A stretch of DNA of 6,456 nt from Moraxellaceae bacterium. Its GTDB lineage: Bacteria > Pseudomonadota > Gammaproteobacteria > Pseudomonadales > Moraxellaceae. Below the pieces are notes generated by a model that saw only the letters and a list, made by a program, of their open reading frames with translations, did not search any database and was not told where the DNA came from. The first letter of the stretch is position 1; every line of letters begins with the position of its first letter. The position numbers and the translations under genes are program-made. The stretch spans positions 1 to 6,456 of the forward strand of contig JAUXNL010000210.1 of the NCBI GenBank assembly GCA_030684415.1, in the 5' to 3' direction. This document shows, one piece after another, positions 1 through 6,344 of this stretch.

Positions 1-390
1 GGCGCGGCGCTGCTCGGCATCGCAGCCTTGCTGGCGGTCATGGCGATCTTCGGCGGCTTCGCCACCGGTGGCTACACCGGCGACGGCCCGACCAACCAGG
101 TCGCCGGCGTCGTGCACGGCCAGGAAGGTGTGCTCAACGCCCCGGCGATGCGCCGGCTCGGCCGTGGCTTCCTCGACGCGGCGAACGCCGGCGCGCCGGT
201 CTCTTTGCCTGCTACCGCGGCGCCAGCGCTGTCGAGCAGCCTCGGTGGGAGCGCGGCCGGTGCGGGCCGCGAGACGACCCGGAACAACAACTTCTTCATC
301 GACCGCGAGGTCTTTGCGGCCGCGATGGCGCAAGACATGCGCGCGATGGCCCACGAAGTCTATCTCTCGAACGTGAGGAAGGGAGTCTAG
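1..390 (+). CDS. Tail tape measure protein, C-terminal end (partial at left edge)
   Basis: The frame is open from the first base, so this is the last 129 residues of a longer protein; the internal ATG at 28 is not the true start. Visible parts are a hydrophobic Ala/Leu-rich stretch (about residues 1-21), then a Gly-rich segment GGYTGDGPTNQVAGVVHGQE (residues 23-42), a low-complexity Ala/Ser/Gly linker (about 60-95) and a charged C-terminal helix. The pattern GGYTG...AGVVHGQEGVLNAPAMRRLG is the characteristic C-terminal signature of lambda-like tape measure proteins, often written GGYTG...AGIVH.GE.V. The family sets tail length inside the tube and is ejected with or ahead of the DNA. The following gene begins 3 bases after its TAG, as expected for a tail operon. 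The family call is strong; nothing can be said about total length. Confidence 0.85.
   Translation, partial: GAALLGIAALLAVMAIFGGFATGGYTGDGPTNQVAGVVHGQEGVLNAPAMRRLGRGFLDAANAGAPVSLPATAAPALSSSLGGSAAGAGRETTRNNNFFIDREVFAAAMAQDMRAMAHEVYLSNVRKGV
375..385 (+). promoter_or_regulatory. Ribosome binding site for the distal-tail/BR0599 gene
   Basis: The purine run GAGGAAGGGAG lies inside the last codons of the tape measure gene and ends 8 bases before ATG 394. It is a good Shine-Dalgarno match at normal spacing, and it supports 394 as the start of the 677-residue protein. Confidence 0.65.
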
Positions 391-393
391 GCC

Positions 394-2427
394 ATGATCG
401 CCGCCGTCATCAACGGTCAGCCCGCGTGGCTGCTGCCCTACATGCCGAACAACGACTCGCCCGTCGCGTTGGCGGCGAAGGTGCCGACCGAGCTGCAGCG
501 TTCGCTGAGCGGCGCGGGCTCGCGGCGGCCGCAGGGCGGGCAAATGCGCCATGCGCTCGAATGGTCCGCAGATCTGCGCGCCGCCGACTACGCCGCCCTG
601 CGCAACGCCACGCAGGCGGCGCAGAACGAACCGGTGGCCGTGCCGGTGTGGCCCTTCGCGATCCGCGTCGCGCACGATGCCTCCGTGATCACCGCCGGCC
701 TCACCGTGGCGTGGACGGAGGATTGGGCGACGTGGGAAATCAATCCGGCGAGCTTCGCCGGCTACGACTATGCGGCGCCGCTGCTCTATGGCTATCTGAG
801 GCAATCGCCGCGCCTGGCGGCGCAGAACGACGACATGGTGACCGCGGACTTCGCCGTCGACGAGGATGCGCCAGCGGCGCTCGGCTTCGCGCCGGCGGGC
901 GGCGTGCTCGCGGCCGACACGACTTTCCCCACCGCGCTGGGCTACGCCGCACCGGTGTTCCCATTCCAGCCGGATTGGAACAACCCGCCGACACCGGGGC
1001 TCGCACTCACCGCGGTCGACCGCGAAGAGGTTGGGCCGGGGCGGTTGAAGTCGACGACGTTCTACCCGCAGCTGCCCGAGCTGACACACGAGGCGACGTT
1101 CCGGTTCGCCGATGCCGCCTCGGCGGCCGGGCTGCTCGAGTGGTGGCGCCGCCGCGCAGGCATGGCGGGCGAGCACTGGATCGCCGGGTCGCAGGCGGTG
1201 GGGCGTTTGTCGACCGCCGCGGCCGCCGGCACTAATGTGCTCAACTTCCGCGCGCCGATCGCCCTCGGCGCAAATGTCTACATCGCGCTGTTCAGCCCGG
1301 ACGAGACGCTCGAGCTTGGCCGCGTCGCGGCCTCGGCCAGCCAGCAGATCACGCTGGCCGCCAACCTCGCGCTCTCCTGGGGACCGTCGCTTACCAGTGT
1401 GACGCCGGCGATGCTGGCGCGGCACACGAATGACGAGCTGGTGATCGAGTTCGAGCGGGCGCGAGCCGGCTGGATCGGCTCGAGCACGCTGGCCTGGCGC
1501 GAGGTAGCGCCGGAGTATGCGCCGAACGAGATCGAGATCCGCGGCACCACACTCGGCCGGCTGACGGCCGCCGCGTGGTTCTTCCAGATCGATCTCGACT
1601 ACAACGGGGCGCTGCAGACCTGGCATCTCACGAATTGGGAATCGGGCGCCACCGCCAACCTGATCGACTGGACCTACAACGCGTGCGACTTCGACAAGCT
1701 GTTTCAGTCCGTCGACCTCGAGGACGACTCGTGCATGGTGTCGTTCCGCTACTTCGCGGGCGGCCCGTGGGACAACTGGCTGCCCTCGCAGCTCTCGGCA
1801 CGAGGCTTCATCACGATCTCTCGCGCGGACGTGAGCAGTGCGGGCGTGTTCTCGAATTTCCGCCAAGTGTGGAAGGGCGAACTGAAGACGCCCAAGATGG
1901 ACGGCCCGAACGTGAGGCAAAAGGCGCTGGGCGCAAACGCTCTCTTTGCCCGCATGGGTCCGCGGCAGGTGATGAGCAAGACCTGCGGCACCATGCTGTT
2001 CAAACCTCGGTGCGGCCTGGCACTCGCCGACTGGACCTTCAACGCCGTGATCACGGCCGTCGCCGGCAACGTGGTGACGATCGGCACGATCACGCGCGCC
2101 ATCGGCGGCGCGCTGCCGGCGGGCTTCGGCGCGGCGGACTGGTTCGCCCTCGACTGGATGGGTTGGGGGAGCGCTGGCTTGCCCTACCGCGACGGGGTGT
2201 TGAGCAGCACTGCGCTGGCATCCGGCGAGATCCAGCTGACGCTCGAGCGGGTGTGCCTGCTCGAGGTGGCGAGCACAGTGACGGTCGTGCCGGGTTGCGA
2301 TCGGCAGGGCAGCACCTGCCGCGACAAATTCGGCAATGGCGCCAGATTCCGCGGGTTCGAGTTCATGCCCGCCGTCAGCCCCAGCCTCGTGATCGCGCAG
2401 CGCAACACCACCTCAGCCAAGAAATGA
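394..2427 (+). CDS. Tail tip protein: DUF2460-like distal-tail segments fused to a BR0599/DUF2163-type C-terminal domain
   Basis: This 677-residue protein is probably a structural part of the tail tip between tube and hub. The C-terminal third carries the BR0599 signature: C531-x8-C540 followed by GLALADWTFNA, then C635-x6-C642 (GCDRQGSTC) running into RDKFGNGARFRGFEFMP. Residues about 405-525 resemble the DUF2163 part normally found ahead of it. The N-terminal half looks like distal-tail protein. Residues about 50-92 (ALEWSADLRAADYAALRN) and about 229-270 (EATFRFADAASAAGLLEWW then RRRAGMAGEHWIAG) share the pattern of a beta strand followed by a helix and an aromatic strand. The second is preceded by DREEVGPGR and TTFYPQ, which I recall from DUF2460-like tail proteins. 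In Rhodobacter GTA these roles are split between two genes (g12 and g13), so this looks like a fusion, possibly with an extra distal-tail segment. The start is supported by a good ribosome binding site. The stop overlaps the peptidase start as ATGA. The BR0599 call is strong; the N-terminal domain call is by pattern only. Confidence 0.8.
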   Translation: MIAAVINGQPAWLLPYMPNNDSPVALAAKVPTELQRSLSGAGSRRPQGGQMRHALEWSADLRAADYAALRNATQAAQNEPVAVPVWPFAIRVAHDASVITAGLTVAWTEDWATWEINPASFAGYDYAAPLLYGYLRQSPRLAAQNDDMVTADFAVDEDAPAALGFAPAGGVLAADTTFPTALGYAAPVFPFQPDWNNPPTPGLALTAVDREEVGPGRLKSTTFYPQLPELTHEATFRFADAASAAGLLEWWRRRAGMAGEHWIAGSQAVGRLSTAAAAGTNVLNFRAPIALGANVYIALFSPDETLELGRVAASASQQITLAANLALSWGPSLTSVTPAMLARHTNDELVIEFERARAGWIGSSTLAWREVAPEYAPNEIEIRGTTLGRLTAAAWFFQIDLDYNGALQTWHLTNWESGATANLIDWTYNACDFDKLFQSVDLEDDSCMVSFRYFAGGPWDNWLPSQLSARGFITISRADVSSAGVFSNFRQVWKGELKTPKMDGPNVRQKALGANALFARMGPRQVMSKTCGTMLFKPRCGLALADWTFNAVITAVAGNVVTIGTITRAIGGALPAGFGAADWFALDWMGWGSAGLPYRDGVLSSTALASGEIQLTLERVCLLEVASTVTVVPGCDRQGSTCRDKFGNGARFRGFEFMPAVSPSLVIAQRNTTSAKK

Positions 2428-2828
2428 TCAGCGCCGCACAACTGCTGATGATCGAGGAGGCCGCCGCCGCCGCGGAGGGCCGCCGAGAGATGCGCTGCCA
2501 ACTCGCCATGGCCGACATCTACAAGGCCGCCGGCTTGCTGCCTCCGGGTCTCGAGATCCCGAACGGCGACCGCAATTGGGCGAAGTCGCAAGGCCGCAGC
2601 CTGATCAAGGATTGGCTCGAGCAGAGCCCGTTCTTCGTGTTGGTGCCGCCGCCAGCTCAGCCTGGTGACCTGCTTTGCTTCCGCCTCGGCCACACGCCGC
2701 ACCACGTCGCCATCCAGCTGGCGGGCGGCCGCATGGTGCATGTCTTCTCCGAGCACGGGGTGCGCATCGCGCCTGCGATCCCGACGCCGTGGGCGAAGCG
2801 GATTGATTCAATCTGGAGGCTCGCATGA
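2424..2828 (+). CDS. NlpC/P60-family tail-associated cell-wall peptidase
   Basis: A 134-residue protein with the layout of a compact NlpC/P60 cysteine peptidase. The likely nucleophile C25 sits at the start of a helix (RCQLAMADIYKAAGLLPP), the helix position used in this family. A QPGDLLCFRLG turn follows at 79-89. Candidate catalytic histidines are H94 in HHVAIQL and H106 in GGRMVHVF. The 12-residue spacing of the two histidines equals that of E. coli Spr (His119 and His131). The family cleaves peptide bonds in peptidoglycan stems, and tail versions (lambda gpK C-terminal part, GTA gp14) help the tail tip cross the wall. The usual Ser/Ala-Gly after the Cys is replaced by Gln-Leu. The start ATG 2424 overlaps the previous stop (ATGA) and has no clear ribosome binding site, which suggests translational coupling. 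No signal peptide is visible, consistent with a virion part rather than a secreted enzyme. Confidence 0.82.
   Translation: MISAAQLLMIEEAAAAAEGRREMRCQLAMADIYKAAGLLPPGLEIPNGDRNWAKSQGRSLIKDWLEQSPFFVLVPPPAQPGDLLCFRLGHTPHHVAIQLAGGRMVHVFSEHGVRIAPAIPTPWAKRIDSIWRLA
2814..2819 (+). promoter_or_regulatory. Strong ribosome binding site for the 61-residue ORF
   Basis: TGGAGG ends 5 bases before ATG 2825, inside the last codons of the peptidase gene. It is one of the best Shine-Dalgarno matches in the window. It argues that the short ORF is truly translated, and it contrasts with the poor site in front of the hub ATG at 3013. Confidence 0.7.
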
Positions 2829-3010
2829 GCACCGCGACGACGCCGGTCAAACAGGAGGCGCTGCCGTTCCAGAAAGAAAATCTGGCGACGAACCAGCCTT
2901 CGGTGCCGTTGCCGTATCTCGCGGGCACGCGCCTCATCGCGGTGCGGTGGATCACCCCGGCTCTCGGACAAATCACTCAGCCGGTCAAGGGAGCCGGGAA
3001 AAAATCCTGA
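2825..3010 (+). CDS. Small tail protein; probable detached N-terminus of the tail hub
   Basis: A 61-residue ORF starting in an ATGA overlap with the peptidase stop and preceded by TGGAGG. I do not recognise it as a stand-alone family. Residues about 1-25 are polar and Gln-rich. Residues 26-45 contain PLPYLAGTRLIAVRWITPA, which resembles the strand motif (roughly P-x-x-Y-G-x-x-R-x-x-G-x-x-I-W) that, from memory, lies near the N-terminus of gpJ/GTA gp15-type hub proteins, just before a Gly/Lys linker and the Y-x-x-x-A-x-x-C-x-G-P motif. Here the linker and the second motif are in the next gene. The ORF ends GKKS at GGG AAA AAA TCC TGA, two bases before the hub ATG. The simplest reading is that it is the first segment of the hub, joined by frameshifting or acting as a separate subunit. 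An independent small tail assembly protein is the alternative. Confidence 0.65.
   Translation: MSTATTPVKQEALPFQKENLATNQPSVPLPYLAGTRLIAVRWITPALGQITQPVKGAGKKS
2987..3010 (+). promoter_or_regulatory. Candidate -1 frameshift signal joining the 61-residue ORF to the hub frame
   Basis: In the frame of the small ORF the sequence reads GGG AAA AAA TCC TGA at 2996-3010, a run of six A in two Lys codons close before the stop. An AGGGAG (2988-2993) lies 5 bases upstream. E. coli dnaX uses the same elements: an AGGGAG, an A-run and a stop shortly after, but with 10 bases of spacing. A -1 slip enters the hub frame, which is open here, and adds Ile-Leu-Thr before hub Met1, giving 1096 residues. RNA polymerase adding one A would have the same effect. 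Against it, the first Lys codon re-pairs to GAA, so this is not a perfect X XXY YYZ site, and I saw no strong downstream stem. Confidence 0.4.
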
Positions 3011-3012
3011 CC

Positions 3013-6000
3013 ATGTCCTCCGGCGGAAAAGGCGGCTCAGCCTCGCAGAGCAAAAATTACTACGGCACGCTTGCCGGCGCGATCTGCTGGGGTCCGCTCG
3101 ATTGGATCAACGCAGTCATCCACAACGGCAACTACCTGTTTCATGGCGACCTCACCCTGGTCGACGACGTGACGGACCTCACCGGCTCACTGCTCGACCC
3201 GAAACTGATCGGTCCGGGCGGCTACCTGAAAATCTATCGCGGCACCGAGACGCAGCCCGCCGATCCGGCGCTTTGGGGTCATCCGCCTTATCCCGGCACC
3301 GCGATGGTCGTCGGCAAGCATCTTTTCTTCGGGCAGGACTCCGGCACCGCGCCGAACCTGCAGGTCATCGGCGGCCGCCTGCCACGCGTGCCCACCGCGA
3401 TCGTCGCGGCGGTGGACAACATCGTCGACGACGGGCAGATCAATCCGATCGCGGCTTGGGCCGAGATCCTCTTGGACGAGCGCGGAGGTGCTTTCGACGT
3501 CGCTCAACTCGACGCGGCGAGCTGGAGCGCGGCCGCCCACTGGTGCGCGCAGGATCAGGAGCATCGCGACTTCACCTTCTGCTCTCCGCTGATCGCTGAG
3601 CAGAGCGCGCTGCGGGCCATCGCGCAGCAGCTGCTCGGGCCGTTCAACGGCTTCTGCCGCTGGACCAACGCGGGCAAGCTCGCGTGCAATGTCTACGAGT
3701 GGGGCGCCGATCCGGGCGGCCTGCAGGTCCTCGACTGGCGGCACTGGACGAAGCGCCCGACTTTCCCCCTGGGCGATTGGGACGAGGTCCCGACCGAGGT
3801 GATGGTGACCTTCACCAATCGCGACTACGAATTCCAGAACGACAGCCACATCGTGCCCAACGGCCGCGCCGCCCAGATCCGACAGGTGGACGACCAGGCC
3901 CGGCTCGACCGCAAGCACGTCACCCGCAAAGCGCAGATTCACCGCCACGGCGTGGAATACAACCGCCGGATCGGCACGGCGCCGTCCGAGCTGACCGTGC
4001 GCGTGCGCCAGCCCTTCGTCGACGGCCTGAGCGTGGGCGACAAGATCAAGATCGACACAGACCCGGAGCCAGGTGGCGCCGGTCTCGCGCAGCTCGTGCG
4101 CATCGAGGCGATCACGCAGGACCGCAGCGACGAGGCGACGCTCAAGGTGGTCACGGACAACCTCGTGCCCGCGACAGCCTACACGCCGACGTGGACACCT
4201 CCGGTCGTGATCGACGAGGAGTCGCCGCCGTTGGTCAACTTCATCGGCGTGCCGCTGCCACCGAACGCGTGGGGCTGGCCTCCCGCCGTCGGTTTGCTGG
4301 CCTCGCGGCCCGCCGCAAAGATCGCCGGCTTCGAGGCCTACTTCGGACCGACGAGCGAAGGCTCCTTTGCCGACCTCGGCCAGCAGCCTGGCTTCGCGGT
4401 GCGGGCGACACTGGCCGGCGACGCGGCGGACAGCGCCCTGGTCTTGGGTTTCACCGAGACCGACGGTCTCGATGCGCCTGACGCTGGTCTGGCTGCCGAC
4501 ACGCCGGGCGGCAATGCCACCGAGGCCGGCAACAACGTGCTGCTCGGCCTGCTGGCGACGCTCGACGGGAATGGTCGCATCGCCATCGGCGGCAATGGTG
4601 ACCCGGTGATGGAATTCGTTTCCATCGTGGACCGGGCCGTCGTCGCGGGCGCGACCTTCAACTACACGGTCCTGCGCGGCCGCCTCGGCACCACGGCGAG
4701 AGCGTGGGCGGCAGCGACGACAGTGGTGTGGATCGCGCCGCGCGTGAATATCGTCCCGTGGCGGCATTCCTTGCTGAGCGCCATGCTCGGCGGCGTCGCC
4801 TATTTCCGCCTCGTCAGCTTCACCGCCCACGCCGTCGACGACACGCTGCCGGTTCCCGAGTTGTCCGTGAACATGCTCCCCGCCACGGCACCCATGTTCG
4901 GCGGCAACATCGACGGCGATGGCAGCCCTGACGACGGCCCGGCACCCAACCCGGTTAGCGGTGTGACGGTGACCGCCGGCCTCAGCATGTTGGTCCTCGA
5001 ATGGTCCAATCCGACGAACATGCCGCTGAAGGCGATCTTCATCTACGAGAGCGTCGATGTCACGCCGCCGGCGTTGCCTCAGTTCGTGCTCGGGCCGGAA
5101 ATGAAATTCTTCTTCCGGACCGGTCTGCCGTCATCGGCGCTGAAGTATTACTGGATCGAGGTCCAAGGGGTCAACGGCCGCCGCACTCGGGCTGGCCCAT
5201 TCTCCAACACCACCCGCGCCGGCATCGATCTGGCCGACATCGTGGCTGGCATGACGATGGTTGAGATCGTCAACTCGCTGCCTGCGACTGGGAATTTCGA
5301 TGGCCGCACAGTTTTTCTAACGACGACCAAAAAGCTCTACCGCTATGACGTGGGCGCCGGCTCGTTCATCGCTTCGGTGCCCACGGTTGATCTCACCGGC
5401 CAGATCACCCAGACGCAAATCACCGACAATTCGGTCAGCACCTCGAAGCTCGCGGCCCTGGCCATAACCGCCGAAAAGATCGCCACCAACGCCATCACCG
5501 CCGAGAAGCTCGCGGCCAACGCCGTGACCGCCGGCGTCATCAGCGCCGGTGCGATCACTGCTGCCGCCGTGGGGACGAATGAAATCATCGCGCACGCTGC
5601 CAACATTGCGGCCGCGGTGATTACTTCGGCGAAGATAGCCAGTCTGGCCGCGAACAAGATCGAGGCTGGCACCATCACCGCTGCCCTTGAAATCCTTTCG
5701 CCTTTGATCCGCAGCAGTGGAGCGACCGGCGTTATGACCGGGGCCGGCTTCTGGATGGGCATCGACGGGGGCGTCTACAAGTTCCGGGTGGGTGACCCGG
5801 CCGGGGCTCACATTCTCTGGGACGGTAGCACTTGGACGGCGGTCGGCTGGCCGGGCGGCGGCCCGCAGACCATCCCGCCTGTCATCGTGCAGGGCTCCAG
5901 CCCGGTCATTCAGGTCCAAGACCCCGGCGGCACGCCGGCTGGCTGGCAGGCTCAATTCACCGTCAACTATGGGGCGGTGAATTCCGTGCCGGCCTCTCAG

Positions 6001-6114
6001 CTCCCTTGGAATGTCAACATGGGCAGCGCGAGCAACCGCATGGTCATCTGGGGCCATGCCCCGGCCTACTCTGATTCTGGCATCACCGACACCAGCTGGA
6101 CCGAACTGAGCTAG
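3013..6114 (+). CDS. Tail hub / central tail fibre protein (gpJ- and GTA gp15-like host-contact protein)
   Basis: A 1033-residue protein that probably forms the tail-tip hub and central fibre for host contact. It starts MSSGGKGGSASQSK and then NYYGTLAGAICWGPLDWINAV (about 15-35), the usual entry motif of gpJ/gp15-type hubs. Residues about 185-400 look like the hub core of the phage-tail_3 type. Residues about 440-630 are beta-rich and include YTVLRGRLGTTARAW (around 557), common in these hubs. An acidic Gly linker DGDGSPDDGP (634-643) leads to a fibronectin-III-like domain (about 645-736). Next come VNSLPATGNFDGRTVFL and KLYRYD (about 755-780), a motif frequent in tail fibres, then a repetitive stalk (807-890), GAGFWMGIDGGVYKFRVGD (about 912-930) and a C-terminal tip to 1033. 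ATG 3013 is chosen because the domain begins there. An ATG at 2665 in the same frame would only read antisense-like filler over two other genes. No good ribosome binding site precedes 3013, so coupling or frameshift entry is likely. Confidence 0.88.
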   Translation: MSSGGKGGSASQSKNYYGTLAGAICWGPLDWINAVIHNGNYLFHGDLTLVDDVTDLTGSLLDPKLIGPGGYLKIYRGTETQPADPALWGHPPYPGTAMVVGKHLFFGQDSGTAPNLQVIGGRLPRVPTAIVAAVDNIVDDGQINPIAAWAEILLDERGGAFDVAQLDAASWSAAAHWCAQDQEHRDFTFCSPLIAEQSALRAIAQQLLGPFNGFCRWTNAGKLACNVYEWGADPGGLQVLDWRHWTKRPTFPLGDWDEVPTEVMVTFTNRDYEFQNDSHIVPNGRAAQIRQVDDQARLDRKHVTRKAQIHRHGVEYNRRIGTAPSELTVRVRQPFVDGLSVGDKIKIDTDPEPGGAGLAQLVRIEAITQDRSDEATLKVVTDNLVPATAYTPTWTPPVVIDEESPPLVNFIGVPLPPNAWGWPPAVGLLASRPAAKIAGFEAYFGPTSEGSFADLGQQPGFAVRATLAGDAADSALVLGFTETDGLDAPDAGLAADTPGGNATEAGNNVLLGLLATLDGNGRIAIGGNGDPVMEFVSIVDRAVVAGATFNYTVLRGRLGTTARAWAAATTVVWIAPRVNIVPWRHSLLSAMLGGVAYFRLVSFTAHAVDDTLPVPELSVNMLPATAPMFGGNIDGDGSPDDGPAPNPVSGVTVTAGLSMLVLEWSNPTNMPLKAIFIYESVDVTPPALPQFVLGPEMKFFFRTGLPSSALKYYWIEVQGVNGRRTRAGPFSNTTRAGIDLADIVAGMTMVEIVNSLPATGNFDGRTVFLTTTKKLYRYDVGAGSFIASVPTVDLTGQITQTQITDNSVSTSKLAALAITAEKIATNAITAEKLAANAVTAGVISAGAITAAAVGTNEIIAHAANIAAAVITSAKIASLAANKIEAGTITAALEILSPLIRSSGATGVMTGAGFWMGIDGGVYKFRVGDPAGAHILWDGSTWTAVGWPGGGPQTIPPVIVQGSSPVIQVQDPGGTPAGWQAQFTVNYGAVNSVPASQLPWNVNMGSASNRMVIWGHAPAYSDSGITDTSWTELS
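5431..5580 (+). repeat. Five tandem 30-base (10-residue) repeats in the fibre stalk
   Basis: Five consecutive in-frame 30-base units encode SVSTSKLAAL, AITAEKIATN, AITAEKLAAN, AVTAGVISAG and AITAAAVGTN (hub residues 807-856). Units two and three are nearly identical at DNA level. Looser copies continue to about 5690 (for example AAVITSAKIA). Stretches of this type are typical of the stalk between hub and tip in gpJ-like central fibres, where they probably form a trimeric helical or coiled-coil rod. Repeat number may vary by slippage or recombination and so alter fibre length. Confidence 0.75.
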
Positions 6115-6116
6115 CC

Positions 6117-6314
6117 ATGAAAGAACTGATCAGCATCAAGGCGAAGGACGTGACCAAGACGGAGGAGACAATCGTGCCCGGCGTGCTCGATGTCCGGCTC
6201 ACCGGCACCACGCTGGAAAAGCTGATCACCGTTCGTCAGGTGGTCTGGACGCGCGACAGCAAGCTCACCACCCAGTTCACCGAATGGCGGCCGTTCGGGA
6301 TCCTGCCCAAATAG
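6117..6314 (+). CDS. Small protein of unknown function after the tail fibre gene
   Basis: A 65-residue ORF that starts two bases after the hub stop (TAG CC ATG), the same spacing as at the start of the hub gene. I do not recognise the family. The sequence is rich in Thr, Lys and Val (MKELISIKAKDVTKTEET, then LDVRLTGTTLEKLITVRQVV), has no signal peptide or membrane segment and ends WRPFGILPK. Predicted by eye it is mostly beta strand with one short helix. The position directly behind the central fibre is where phages often place fibre chaperones, accessory tip proteins or the first gene of a lysis module. None of these is shown by the sequence. There is no clear Shine-Dalgarno, so translation would depend on ribosomes ending at 6114. 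Coding is supported by the tight spacing and by G/C-rich third positions. Confidence 0.6.
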   Translation: MKELISIKAKDVTKTEETIVPGVLDVRLTGTTLEKLITVRQVVWTRDSKLTTQFTEWRPFGILPK

Positions 6315-6323
6315 AGACCGGTG

Positions 6324-6341
6324 TGCCTCCCAGATGAGGCA
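6324..6341. other. Short hairpin just after the last gene
   Basis: TGCCTC (6324-6329) and GAGGCA (6336-6341) are perfect inverse complements around a six-base loop, starting 9 bases after the stop of the 65-residue ORF. No T-run follows, so it is not a classic intrinsic terminator. It could stabilise the 3' end of the tail transcript. Confidence 0.4.
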
Positions 6342-6344
6342 GGC

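Noticed and set aside
1575..2423. Open frame upstream of the peptidase start (long + strand ORF ending at 2828)
   Set aside because: This part is Arg-rich out-of-frame translation of the BR0599 gene; only the segment from 2424 shows NlpC/P60 motifs.
2665..3012. Extension of the hub gene upstream to ATG 2665
   Set aside because: The frame is open, but it overlaps most of the peptidase gene and all of the 61-residue ORF and gives Arg/Ser/Gly-rich filler with no recognisable motif; the hub entry motif begins right after Met 3013.
3187..4830. 547-codon ORF on the - strand inside the hub gene
   Set aside because: It is rich in Arg, Val, Asp and Gly without known motifs, as expected of an antisense frame in GC-rich coding DNA, and it lies wholly within a well-supported + strand gene.
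5431..5690. CRISPR-like array of 30-base repeats
   Set aside because: The units are contiguous with no spacers, in frame and degenerate at third positions, so they are coding repeats.
5317..6057. 246-codon ORF on the - strand over the fibre region
   Set aside because: Antisense shadow of the stalk repeats and tip; no ribosome binding site or family motif seen.
5950..6114. Diversity-generating retroelement variable region at the hub C-terminus
   Set aside because: No adenine-targeted template repeat or reverse transcriptase is visible in the window, and the C-terminus lacks a C-type lectin-like ending.
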